From DASPOJ01 sp050014395 (GTDB lineage Bacteria > Acidobacteriota > Terriglobia > Acidiferrales > UBA7541): a DNA stretch of 13,741 bases. The translations under genes and the position numbers were made by a program. The stretch covers positions 1-13,741 of the forward strand of contig JBEKDK010000093.1 of NCBI GenBank assembly GCA_050014395.1, read 5' to 3'. Below the pieces are notes generated by a model, which was given only the letters and a program-made list of their open reading frames with translations, made no database searches and had not been told where the DNA came from. Below, piece after piece: positions 1-6,540 of this stretch. Within the stretch, counting starts at the first letter, position 1. Each line of letters begins with the position of its first letter.

Positions 1-370
1 TCGGGAAAAGATACAGCGCGCGTGTATCCGGATTTTCCAGCACCGCGTTCAGCACCGGCAAGTTGTAGCAGATCGTCTTGCCCGAAGCCGTCGGCGTCAC
101 CACCACCACATTTTTCCCGCCGCGCACCGCTTCAGCCGCCGCGGCTTGATGCGTATAAAGCTGCGCGATGCCCTTCGCCGCGTATGCCGCGGCCAGCTCG
201 CTCCGCACCCACGGCGGCATCGGCGCATACTGCGCCTCGCGCGCCGGAATTTGCCGCACCGCCGTCAGCACTTCGCCCGAGCGGTCGCGCTCCGCAAGCG
301 ACGCCACGATTTCTTCGACTGTAGCCAACGAATCGCTGCGCGCCGCGCGCACAGCTAGAGCATCGCGCAT
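1..370 (-). CDS. DEAD/DEAH-box helicase, YprA/MrfA type (N-terminal part, runs off the left edge)
   Basis: This is the first 123 codons of an ATP-dependent superfamily 2 helicase. The start is the ATG at 370, preceded by AGGGGGA at a 5-nt spacing; the next ATG (363) runs into a stop after two codons. Visible motifs are a Q-motif-like LYTHQ (residues 71-75) and a Walker A motif TPTASGKT (92-99), followed by CYNLPVLNAVL and ALYLFP. That combination is typical of the helicases with a C-terminal DUF1998 zinc-binding domain, such as Bacillus subtilis YprA (MrfA, mitomycin repair factor A), usually about 750-800 residues. The DEAH box, motif VI and the C-terminal domain lie outside the window, so the DUF1998 assignment is from family knowledge, not seen. 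Related proteins act in DNA repair. It is divergent from the next gene and shares a 223-nt upstream region with it. Confidence 0.88.
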   Translation of the reverse strand, partial: MRDALAVRAARSDSLATVEEIVASLAERDRSGEVLTAVRQIPAREAQYAPMPPWVRSELAAAYAAKGIAQLYTHQAAAAEAVRGGKNVVVVTPTASGKTICYNLPVLNAVLENPDTRALYLFP

Positions 371-593
371 AAAATCCCCCTGACTGCGACTTCGCTTTTT
401 GTTCGCTAACGGTATCACGGCGCAAAAGCCGGGGCAAGCGCGATTGAATTCGGACGCGGAGTATCGAAGACGGTACTAATCCTTGGGAACCCTGGCGCAA
501 CGCTCAAGTTGCGCTGGTGTACGATTAAGCTGTGTCCCACATCGAGAAGTAATTTCCGCTCGCAATCCAACGGAAGAAAACCGAGGCCCAATC

Positions 594-1073
594 ATGGGTA
601 AGACGTTTGTTCCATTTGCGCTTTTGCTGGCGCTTGTTGCCGGCGTGGCCGGCATTTCGGCCAAGGATACGCAGTCGCCGAAGTACAAGAACGTGGAGGT
701 GAAGCATTTCGTCGTCGCGGACGGAGTGGCGCTTACGCAGAATTTCGTCAACGTGTTTTATGACGCTCTGCGCGACCAACTGCAGAAGGACGCAATCGCG
801 GGCCAAGTTGTCGAAGAGGGAACCGCGATTCCCGACGCCGACGCCGCAGATTCGATCGTTGTGGAAGGCAAGTTCACGCTGTTCAAGCCAGCCGGCCGCA
901 GTATGTCGTCGCCGGGAAAAGTGGACTGGGAAATCGATGTGTATCGCAAGAGCGATCACTCGCTGATCACAACACTCACAAGAGATCTCTCGACACCCGG
1001 CTGGAAAGAAGATGCCCTAGCTAAGGCTTGTGGACAGCAGGCTGCGCACGACATCAAGAAGGGCCTGAAGTAG
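594..1073 (+). CDS. Small exported protein, DUF4410-like
   Basis: The protein has 159 residues from the ATG at 594, which has GAGG at 583-586, 7 nt upstream. The reading frame stays open back to 483, but that extension has no ribosome binding site and would bury the signal peptide. Residues 1-24 form a signal peptide (short Lys N-region, hydrophobic FVPFALLLALVAGVAGI, then ISA). The mature part has the DUF4410 pattern: an early strand (VEVKHFVVADG), a helix (FYDALRDQL), then VVEGKFTLFKPAGR, a strand WEIDVYRKSD and a C-terminal helix ending DIKKGLK. Members of that family are uncharacterised secreted or periplasmic proteins, so no function is assigned. It stands alone, convergent with msrQ. 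The family match is from memory of the pattern and is moderate; that it is a real exported protein is well supported. Confidence 0.75.
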   Translation: MGKTFVPFALLLALVAGVAGISAKDTQSPKYKNVEVKHFVVADGVALTQNFVNVFYDALRDQLQKDAIAGQVVEEGTAIPDADAADSIVVEGKFTLFKPAGRSMSSPGKVDWEIDVYRKSDHSLITTLTRDLSTPGWKEDALAKACGQQAAHDIKKGLK

Positions 1074-1098
1074 CAGCCTGTCGACCGAATCTTTGCGG

Positions 1099-1141
1099 CG
1101 CGCGGGAGTTGAGCGCAACCTTCTGACTTGCCTCCCGCGCG
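1099..1141. terminator. Inverted repeat between convergent genes, candidate bidirectional terminator
   Basis: A perfect 10-bp inverted repeat, CGCGCGGGAG at 1099-1108 and CTCCCGCGCG at 1132-1141, has a 23-nt loop. It sits between the stop of the plus-strand exported protein (1073) and the stop of msrQ (1149). There is no U-tract on either side, so it is not a textbook Rho-independent terminator; the position between two 3' ends is the main support. Confidence 0.4.
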
Positions 1142-1148
1142 TGCGCGG

Positions 1149-1817
1149 CTACATCGTCTCCGCGGTTTCGAGCGTTTCCGCACGCGGAACGGCGTGCGCC
1201 GCAGCGCGCCGCGTTCGATCCTTAATCCACGCGCCGATCCGATACGCGAGCAGCAGACCGACCAGCGTTCCGTAAAAGATCGGCTTGCGTTCGTCCGATT
1301 TCACCAGCCACGCATAATGAATCACACCCAGAATCGCAATCACATAAATCAATTGATGCAGCCTTTGCCAGCGCCGTCCGCCCAGGCGCCGTATCCACCC
1401 CGCCGTCGAGGTGATCGCCAGCGGAATCATCAGCACAAATGCTGAAAATCCCACGGTGATGAAGCGCCGCTTCAAAACGTCCTTCCACATTTCCGGCCAA
1501 GCGAAAAAGTGATCGAGGCCAATCCACGTGGAAAAGTGCAAGAACACGTAGAAGAACGCAAACAGGCCCACCATCCGCCGAAAGCGAATCAGTTGCGGGA
1601 GATGCAGAATCTTGCGCAGCGGCGTGATCGCCAGCGTGACGATCACGAATCGAATGGTCCAATCGCCGGTGCGGTGCGTGATGAAGGCGATCGGATCGGC
1701 CTGCGCTGTCGGATTTGTGAATAAGCCCCAGGCGATGAAGCCCACCGGCGCGAGACACAGCACAAAAACGAAAACTTTCGTCCACTTGCTGGTCAGAATG
1801 GAATTTGCGACGCTCAC
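1149..1817 (-). CDS. msrQ: MsrQ, haem-binding membrane subunit of the MsrPQ methionine sulfoxide reductase
   Basis: MsrQ is the inner-membrane b-type cytochrome that passes electrons from the quinone pool or a flavin reductase to periplasmic MsrP. The 222-residue protein has the YedZ/ferric-reductase-like pattern of about six hydrophobic segments. It also shows the conserved pieces THRTG (47-51), TLAITPLRKI, RFRRMVGL (78-85), FLHFSTW (92-98), RRLGGRRWQRLHQLIY (143-158) and VIHYAWLVK (165-173). The histidines at 94, 154 and 167 are candidate haem ligands. The start is GTG at 1817 with AGGAGA 8 nt upstream. That binding site overlaps the msrP stop codon, so the two genes are probably translationally coupled. 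Length is normal for the family. The C-terminal tail (RAAAHAVPRAETLETAETM) is a low-complexity extension with no clear role. Confidence 0.95.
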   Translation of the reverse strand: MSVANSILTSKWTKVFVFVLCLAPVGFIAWGLFTNPTAQADPIAFITHRTGDWTIRFVIVTLAITPLRKILHLPQLIRFRRMVGLFAFFYVFLHFSTWIGLDHFFAWPEMWKDVLKRRFITVGFSAFVLMIPLAITSTAGWIRRLGGRRWQRLHQLIYVIAILGVIHYAWLVKSDERKPIFYGTLVGLLLAYRIGAWIKDRTRRAAAHAVPRAETLETAETM

Positions 1818-1825
1818 GCCGGCGC

Positions 1826-1832
1826 TCTCCTA
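1826..1832 (-). promoter_or_regulatory. msrQ ribosome binding site overlapping the msrP stop codon
   Basis: On the minus strand the sequence TAGGAGA contains both the msrP stop codon (TAG, 1832-1830) and the msrQ Shine-Dalgarno (AGGAGA), 8 nt before the GTG at 1817. Ribosomes terminating on msrP would therefore end on the msrQ initiation region. This fixes the msrQ start and supports coupled translation of the pair. Confidence 0.7.
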
Positions 1833-2789
1833 ATAATTCACTCGCAGGTCCATGCCGTTGTACATGCTCGCCACTTGATCCCCGTACCCGTTGAACATCA
1901 GCGTTTTGCGGCGAAAGAAATCGCCCAAGCGGCGCTCCGTCGCCTGGCTCCATCGCGGATGATCCACGTTCGGATTCACGTTGGAATAGAATCCGTACTC
2001 GTGCGCATTCTCCATATTCCACGCCGTCGGCGGATGATTTTTCACGAACGAAATCTTCACCAGCGACTTGGCGCTCTTGAATCCGTATTTCCATGGCAAC
2101 ACGATGCGCACCGGCGCGCCATCTTGATTCGGCAGCGTCTCGCCGTACATTCCAAACGTCAGCAGCGCCAGTGGATTCATCGCTTCGTCCAGACGCAATC
2201 CTTCAAGATACGGCAGCTGAATCCCCGAATACGGCCCGCGCGGCATCTGCCGCTGATCGTAGTAACTTTCGAAAGCCACAAATTTCGCTTTCGGCGTCGG
2301 CTGCACCTGATTCGCCAGCACGCTCAGCGGAAATCCGATCCACGGCACCACGATCGACCACCCTTCCACGCAGCGATGCCGGTAAATCCGTTCCTCGAGC
2401 GGCGCGAGCTTCATCAGCTCGTCCAACGTAAAGCTGCGCGGCTTGGCGACTTCGCCATCCACGCGCACGCTCCATCCCGACGTATTGAAATTCTGTGCGT
2501 TGTTCGCCGGATCGGCCTTGTCTGTGCCGAATTCATAAAAATTGTTGTAGTGCGTGACGGTGTCTTCCTTCGTCTCCGCTTCCGTCGTGCTGTAAGGCCA
2601 TTTCACGAACTGCAGCGGCGCCGGCCCGGACGCCAACACGCGCCGCGGCGCCAGCGCTTCGATCCCTTTCCACGCCGCGAGCGCGCCGGTGGCCCCGAGC
2701 ATTCCCAATAGAAAGCTGCGCCGCCCCTGATATAGCCGCTTCGGCGTGACGTCGGAATACTTCAGCTCCTGCTCCGGCTTAATCAGCAT
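1830..2789 (-). CDS. msrP: MsrP, periplasmic molybdopterin methionine sulfoxide reductase catalytic subunit
   Basis: MsrP reduces methionine sulfoxide in oxidised periplasmic proteins, using a molybdopterin cofactor and electrons from MsrQ. The 319-residue protein carries a twin-arginine signal (GRRSFLLGM, arginines at 23-24). It then shows the family signatures YNNFYEFGTDKADPA (81-95), WSVRVDGEV and the cofactor segment YRHRCVEGWSIVVPWIGFPL, where Cys140 corresponds to the molybdenum ligand. Later it shows ASYYDQ-like FESYYDQRQM, LPYLEGLRLDEAMNPL and GAPVRIVLPWKYGFKSAKS. The start is the ATG at 2789, because GAGGAGG at 2805-2799 is 9 nt upstream; a TTG at 2798 in the same frame directly abuts that site and is unlikely. 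Export by Tat in a folded state fits the cofactor. A TATTAT at 2874-2869 could be the -10 box of a private promoter, but no good -35 was found. Confidence 0.96.
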   Translation of the reverse strand: MLIKPEQELKYSDVTPKRLYQGRRSFLLGMLGATGALAAWKGIEALAPRRVLASGPAPLQFVKWPYSTTEAETKEDTVTHYNNFYEFGTDKADPANNAQNFNTSGWSVRVDGEVAKPRSFTLDELMKLAPLEERIYRHRCVEGWSIVVPWIGFPLSVLANQVQPTPKAKFVAFESYYDQRQMPRGPYSGIQLPYLEGLRLDEAMNPLALLTFGMYGETLPNQDGAPVRIVLPWKYGFKSAKSLVKISFVKNHPPTAWNMENAHEYGFYSNVNPNVDHPRWSQATERRLGDFFRRKTLMFNGYGDQVASMYNGMDLRVNY

Positions 2790-2798
2790 CGTGCGCAA

Positions 2799-2805
2799 CC
2801 TCCTC
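2799..2805 (-). promoter_or_regulatory. msrP ribosome binding site
   Basis: GAGGAGG on the minus strand, 9 nt before the ATG at 2789. It rules against the in-frame TTG at 2798, which has no spacing from this site. Confidence 0.75.
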
Positions 2806-2902
2806 AGAACCGCAGTCCGCTCTCACGCGAACGCGCCGCCGCGCCCTTCGCGCCGCATCGGTCGCATCATAATACGCGTCCCGCGGCAATTTGGATGCGC
2901 AA

Positions 2903-2916
2903 ATCCGCCGGCGGAT
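2903..2916. terminator. 14-bp palindrome just after the TonB-dependent receptor gene, weak terminator candidate
   Basis: ATCCGCCGGCGGAT is a perfect palindrome starting 3 nt past the receptor stop codon, read on the minus strand. As RNA it would form a 5-bp stem with a CCGG loop, followed by TTTGCG. The stem and T-run are both short, so this may only attenuate read-through into msrPQ, or may be a protein site or chance. Confidence 0.3.
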
Positions 2917-2918
2917 CA

Positions 2919-5192
2919 TCAATAGTGGAAGCGGTAGCGGAACTCCACATAGATTTGCCGCGGATCGTTGAAGTGGAATCCGCCGAACGTGAGGCTGTTG
3001 TCCAGCAACACGCGCCGATTCGCCACGTTCAGCCCGCTGACCGAAACCGAGTATTTTTCCCCGAAATTCTTGCCGAGCGACAGGTCGAACGTAGTGTGCT
3101 GCGGCAAATAATCTCCGGGATATTGCGCATCCGGCATTCCGTTGGTGAAACCGGAGCCGTAGTACACATTCGTCGCTGCGAACGCGTGCCAGGGAAGCGT
3201 GACGTTGAAGCCCACGTTCAGAGTGTTTCTCTGATCGTGATCGACGGGTGAATATATCGGCGGAGGCTGGCAATCGGGGTCGGCCGGGTCGGCGCAGATC
3301 AAGCCGCCGGTGAACGGTCCCCGCGCCTGCGCGATTTGATTCGCATAGGCCAAATGGAATTGGCCGCGATTCCAGAGTCGCGGAGAGCTGATCGTCATCT
3401 CCCAGGTTTGGATCAAAGCGCCGGCCCACGTGAGCGGCCAGAAAAGGTTCGACTCGCCGATATTGCTGTGGTCGAGCCAATTTCGCGCGCGCGTCTGGTA
3501 CGTGTCCGCGTCGAAACTCCAGCGCCGCAACGGAATCGTTACTCCGAATTGGTGCTCTTCATCGCGCTCGCCGAAGAGAGGGCCGAACGAAAGACTTTGG
3601 CTGTTGGCCAGAGCGAGAAGGGGGCCCGTGGCGGTCAACAGCGGCGGGGCTTGATAAAAATCGCCATAGAAGGCGTGAAAGACCCAGTTCAAACGCGGGA
3701 CCCTGAGAGCCACGCCCACGCGGGGATCCGTCGCGTTCTCCACCTCGAAATGCGATTGCCGCAGGCCGCCGATAATCGTAAACCACGAGGTCGGTTTAAA
3801 TTTGTCAGTAATGAATTCTTCCCATAGGCCGCCGGTCACCGCGGCCGAAGACGCGGGAAAATTCTCGCTGCCGTCGGTGAAGGTGTTGTCGAAATAATTG
3901 CTCTGGCGCTGCTCGAATCCGTACATCCCGGCTTCGACGTCGTTTTTCGCGACGTGCGCGTTGATGGCCGCCTGCAATCCACCATAGTTGGAGGTCTGAT
4001 CGGCATCGGTGATCACCGGAAAATCGTTCTGCGAACCAATGTAATTCGCTTTGTTGTAGTGGTAGAAGGGCGAAACCGTAAGCACAAGATCCTGATCGAA
4101 CGTGTGCGTCCACGTGAAGGCGATATATCCGTCGCTTTCCCGCTGGGCGTCGCGAAGTTGGCTGGTGTCGTAGACCTGGTTCTCCGCGGAGTTCGGATCT
4201 GGATCGTACGGAATCTGGTAGTAATCTCCGCGCACGGAGCCGACCAGCCGGAGTTGATCTTTCGGATTCGGATTGAAGATCAGAGACACGAATCCGCCGC
4301 CGCCATTTTCCGCGTCGTGAAACACCTGGCCGATCGGCGTTTGCAGCCCGTAATTGCTGCGATTTCCGTTGACGCTCACATAGTAGGCAAAGCGCTCCGT
4401 GTGGCTTCCGAAATTCAGTTGATCGTTGGTTTGAAACCAGTTGCCGAACGTGGTGACCAGTTCGGCTTCGTTATCGCTCTCGAAGCCGTTGCGCGGCACG
4501 ATGTTGAAGATTCCGTAGGTGCGGTCGCCGTAATCGGCGTCGTAGCTGCCGCGCTGTATCTCAAGATAATCGATGTCCTTCGGATCGATTACCGGACCCA
4601 AATTCGTGGCGATGTTCGTATTCGGAATGGGCACGCCGTCGATCAGCCAATCCACTTGGTGGCCGCCGCGCATGTGCAGCATGTCATGTGTCACGTAGGC
4701 TGCCGGCACGTAGTCCGTGATCATCTCCAATCCATTGCTGCGGTCGGCGCCGGGCGTTTCGGCGACGTCTTCGCGGTCCACCAGCGTTGTCGGCGTCGCC
4801 GTCTGCACGCTGGCCGTTTCCGCACTGGCGGTGACGGTGGCCGTTTGATTCACCGACGCAATGTTCAACATCACGTGCAGAATCGGCGCCGTCGCGGATG
4901 CCACAGTGAGCGTCTCGCTGGCGGTTTCAAATCCGCTCTGGCTGACGGTCACTTTGTAATCGCCGAGCGGCACGGGATTGAACGTGAATTCGCCGTCCTG
5001 ATTGCTCTGTGTCGTCAGCGAGTAACTCGACGTCGCCGACGCCAGCACAACTTTCGCCCCGGCGATCGGCCTGTGCTGCGGATCGTGCACGATTCCGCGC
5101 ACAGCTCCGAAAATATCCGCGCGCACGACCGCCGCGCCCGCGGACACCAACACCGGTAGCAGCAGTACGCAAAAAATAGCCCTCCTCGACAT
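2919..5192 (-). CDS. TonB-dependent outer-membrane receptor with N-terminal carboxypeptidase-regulatory-like domain
   Basis: This is a 757-residue outer-membrane active transporter that would be energised by TonB. Residues 1-25 are a signal peptide. Residues 27-108 are a carboxypeptidase-regulatory-like beta-sandwich (GIVHDPQHRPIAGAKVVL, QDGEFTFNPVPLGDYKVTVS). The plug follows at about 115-235, with the signature MRGGHQVDWLIDGVPIPNT and YLEIQRGSYDADYGDRTYG. The rest is a beta-barrel ending in the aromatic signature VEFRYRFHY. The plug has a His/Met cluster (H169, M171, H173, M174, H178), and one predicted loop has two cysteines eight residues apart (CADPADPDC). The substrate is not known. The neighbouring copper-type genes suggest a metal or metal chelate, which is inference; relatives of this receptor type in Acidobacteriota are uncharacterised. 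The start ATG at 5192 has GAGGTG 4 nt upstream. Confidence 0.93.
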   Translation of the reverse strand: MSRRAIFCVLLLPVLVSAGAAVVRADIFGAVRGIVHDPQHRPIAGAKVVLASATSSYSLTTQSNQDGEFTFNPVPLGDYKVTVSQSGFETASETLTVASATAPILHVMLNIASVNQTATVTASAETASVQTATPTTLVDREDVAETPGADRSNGLEMITDYVPAAYVTHDMLHMRGGHQVDWLIDGVPIPNTNIATNLGPVIDPKDIDYLEIQRGSYDADYGDRTYGIFNIVPRNGFESDNEAELVTTFGNWFQTNDQLNFGSHTERFAYYVSVNGNRSNYGLQTPIGQVFHDAENGGGGFVSLIFNPNPKDQLRLVGSVRGDYYQIPYDPDPNSAENQVYDTSQLRDAQRESDGYIAFTWTHTFDQDLVLTVSPFYHYNKANYIGSQNDFPVITDADQTSNYGGLQAAINAHVAKNDVEAGMYGFEQRQSNYFDNTFTDGSENFPASSAAVTGGLWEEFITDKFKPTSWFTIIGGLRQSHFEVENATDPRVGVALRVPRLNWVFHAFYGDFYQAPPLLTATGPLLALANSQSLSFGPLFGERDEEHQFGVTIPLRRWSFDADTYQTRARNWLDHSNIGESNLFWPLTWAGALIQTWEMTISSPRLWNRGQFHLAYANQIAQARGPFTGGLICADPADPDCQPPPIYSPVDHDQRNTLNVGFNVTLPWHAFAATNVYYGSGFTNGMPDAQYPGDYLPQHTTFDLSLGKNFGEKYSVSVSGLNVANRRVLLDNSLTFGGFHFNDPRQIYVEFRYRFHY

Positions 5193-5242
5193 CCTTCACC
5201 TCGCGTGCGGAAAGGGTGCGGCCGCATCTCGTCGGTGCCGCG

Positions 5243-5257
5243 CATAGCGGAGCTATG
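5243..5257. repeat. Short inverted repeat in the leader of the receptor gene
   Basis: CATAGC and GCTATG are separated by GGA, about 51 nt upstream of the receptor start in the 109-nt gap to the cysteine-rich gene. It could be a small hairpin in the mRNA or an operator half-site pair. Only the sequence symmetry is seen. Confidence 0.3.
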
Positions 5258-5301
5258 GCCATGGTATCGAAAGATGCGTGCCGGTAACGCTTAGCTTTTG
5301 T

Positions 5302-5694
5302 TTACGCGAGGATGGTTTTAGGAGGCGGAGGCGTCACTTCACGCGCGGCACTTAGCAGGGAAATGGATTGCAGCAGGAATTCGACGGCGCGTATTGCCGG
5401 CGCGAAAATACTGTTCGGCGCAGTCAATACAAACGGAGTGCCGCTCAGCGCGTGCATCGATTGCGGCTGGCAGCATTCCATGTTGCACGGGCCAGCCTGG
5501 CTCAGCGGATGCGATGAGCACAGCGGACGGCCGGAAGACTCTGCCGAGCGATGCATCGGACAAAGTTTTGATTGGCAGCAAGCGCAGCACGGGGGCATCG
5601 CCAGCAGCGCGCTGGTGAGGTCCGGAATCGCGCCCAACAGCAGTGCGGAGAGCGCAAGAATCGCAATCGCTTTGTGTCGCAACTGGCTTTTCAC
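5302..5694 (-). CDS. Small exported Cys/Met/His-rich protein with CPMH and CxMxCC motifs, putative metal binder
   Basis: The protein has 130 residues and an N-terminal hydrophobic segment (8-22), either a signal peptide or an anchor. It has nine cysteines: 36, 37, 39, 40, 45, 59, 70, 74 and 75. They are arranged as CCACC, then CPMH (45-48), then CNMECC (70-75). Methionines and histidines are interleaved (M33, M47, H48, H62, M72, M80, H81). A second hydrophobic stretch lies at about 97-117, before a Pro-rich tail. I recall similar small acidobacterial proteins next to TonB-dependent receptors but cannot search. Soft-ligand clusters like these fit Cu(I) binding, which is inference from composition and from the SCO/CusF neighbours. 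The start is GTG at 5694, with no clear Shine-Dalgarno, and is uncertain by several codons. It is followed 109 nt later by the receptor gene in the same direction, so the pair may form one unit. Confidence 0.72.
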   Translation of the reverse strand: MKSQLRHKAIAILALSALLLGAIPDLTSALLAMPPCCACCQSKLCPMHRSAESSGRPLCSSHPLSQAGPCNMECCQPQSMHALSGTPFVLTAPNSIFAPAIRAVEFLLQSISLLSAAREVTPPPPKTILA

Positions 5695-5703
5695 CCCGCG
5701 AAC

Positions 5704-5741
5704 CGAGAATAACCTGTATTCCAGTTGAAACTCAATCTCAA
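5704..5741 (-). promoter_or_regulatory. Candidate promoter with Fur-like dyad upstream of the cysteine-rich protein and receptor
   Basis: On the minus strand TTGAGT and TATTCT lie 18 nt apart, a plausible sigma-70-type pair. An imperfect dyad (TTGAAACTCAATCTCAA as read on plus, 5725-5741) overlaps the -35 region, with matching TTGA/TCAA ends, and recalls TGAGA-containing Fur-type half-sites. The -10 is 11 nt from the GTG start, implying a very short leader. This rests on hexamer matching by eye only. Confidence 0.3.
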
Positions 5742-5808
5742 TTAGTTGCGCTGCTGAATCTGATTTTCGAGTGAAATCGGAGTGTGGGAATTGGCTGCAT
5801 TGGCTGCG

Positions 5809-6153
5809 TCAGCGCGTATGCAGATACGCGATCAGCGCGTCCATTTCGTCCGGCTGGAGCACAGGCCCGAACGGCGGCATGATGCCACGGCCTTCTGTGA
5901 TCGTCTTGCGCACTTGCGCGTCGGTGGCAGGCGCTCCGCTCGGTAGGTTTGGCTTGCTAAATAGGCCATCTAACTTCGGGGGTTGCGTTGGCAACGAAAT
6001 GGCATTCGATTCGTGGCACAGCGCGCAGTTCGTCGTGTAGATTGCCTTGCCGCGGCTGATTTCCTCAGAGGATGGGTGGCGGGAGCACGCTGTCAAGCCT
6101 AGCGCCGATAAAACCGTGGCGAAAAATACCAGGGAGCTAAGTTTTCCGGCCAC
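5809..6153 (-). CDS. Lipoprotein c-type cytochrome (single haem)
   Basis: This is a 114-residue membrane-tethered electron carrier. A lipobox LTAC puts the lipidated cysteine at residue 23. The haem-c motif CALCH is at 43-47, preceded by the class I helix SRGKAIYTTNC. The distal methionine ligand is probably Met92 in GRGIMPPFG, and the C-terminal helix ends DEMDALIAYLHTR. All pieces of a small class I cytochrome c are present and the length is normal. The start is GTG at 6153, one base after the stop of the CusF-like gene, so the two are almost certainly co-transcribed. With a SCO protein in the same unit it could donate electrons to a terminal oxidase or serve copper/thiol chemistry at the periplasmic face; the partner is not visible here. 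Confidence 0.93.
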   Translation of the reverse strand: MAGKLSSLVFFATVLSALGLTACSRHPSSEEISRGKAIYTTNCALCHESNAISLPTQPPKLDGLFSKPNLPSGAPATDAQVRKTITEGRGIMPPFGPVLQPDEMDALIAYLHTR

Positions 6154-6154
6154 C

Positions 6155-6523
6155 CTATTGGCCCTTGGGCTTCACGTGCCCGGTGACCTTGATGTTTTCC
6201 AGATGCGCGTCGTCGCCTTGCTCCACGATATCGGCGCGAATGACATCGCCAACCGTCAGGGCCTTCAGCGCCTTTTCATCCGGCACGCTGTAGGGCATGG
6301 ACATCGCGTCCATGTACCCAGGCACTGCGTCGCCATCGACGACCACCTGGTGATTCGGCACATCGATCGACTGCACTGTGCCCGTCAGGACGTATCGCTG
6401 CGTTTTCGTTTGCTGACCTTGACCGGACTGCGCGACTCGCGCTGCGCGCGGTGATGGTCCGCCTGCGAGAACAATAATCGCGGCAAGGCCAATCAGGGCG
6501 CAAATCAACTTCGGTCGTGGCAT
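6155..6523 (-). CDS. Exported CusF-like copper-binding domain protein
   Basis: The 122-residue protein has an N-terminal hydrophobic export segment (8-21) and one CusF-type OB-fold domain (about 44-118). The domain shows VLTGTVQSIDVPNHQVVVDG, then VPGYMDAMSMPYSV (67-80), then LTVGDVIRADIV. CusF binds Cu(I) and Ag(I) in the periplasm. The candidate ligands here are Met71, Met74 and Met76. The position that is His in the CusF domain of the neighbouring SCO fusion (AHDNIPGFM) is Gly here (DGDAVPGYM), so the metal site may be weaker or different. The ATG at 6523 has GGGGGAGA just upstream. The gene follows the SCO gene by 17 nt and precedes the cytochrome by 1 nt. Confidence 0.87.
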   Translation of the reverse strand: MPRPKLICALIGLAAIIVLAGGPSPRAARVAQSGQGQQTKTQRYVLTGTVQSIDVPNHQVVVDGDAVPGYMDAMSMPYSVPDEKALKALTVGDVIRADIVEQGDDAHLENIKVTGHVKPKGQ

Positions 6524-6540
6524 CGTGCGTCTCCCCCGAA

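Noticed and set aside
1875..2711. Plus-strand open frame of about 278 codons opposite msrP
   Set aside because: It is antisense to a gene with full MsrP signatures; the product is Arg/His-rich with no recognisable domain.
3954..5159. Long plus-strand open frame (about 400 codons) opposite the receptor gene
   Set aside because: It is the antisense shadow of a clearly coding receptor gene. Its product is rich in His, Arg and Val with no domain, and the minus frame has a complete receptor signature.
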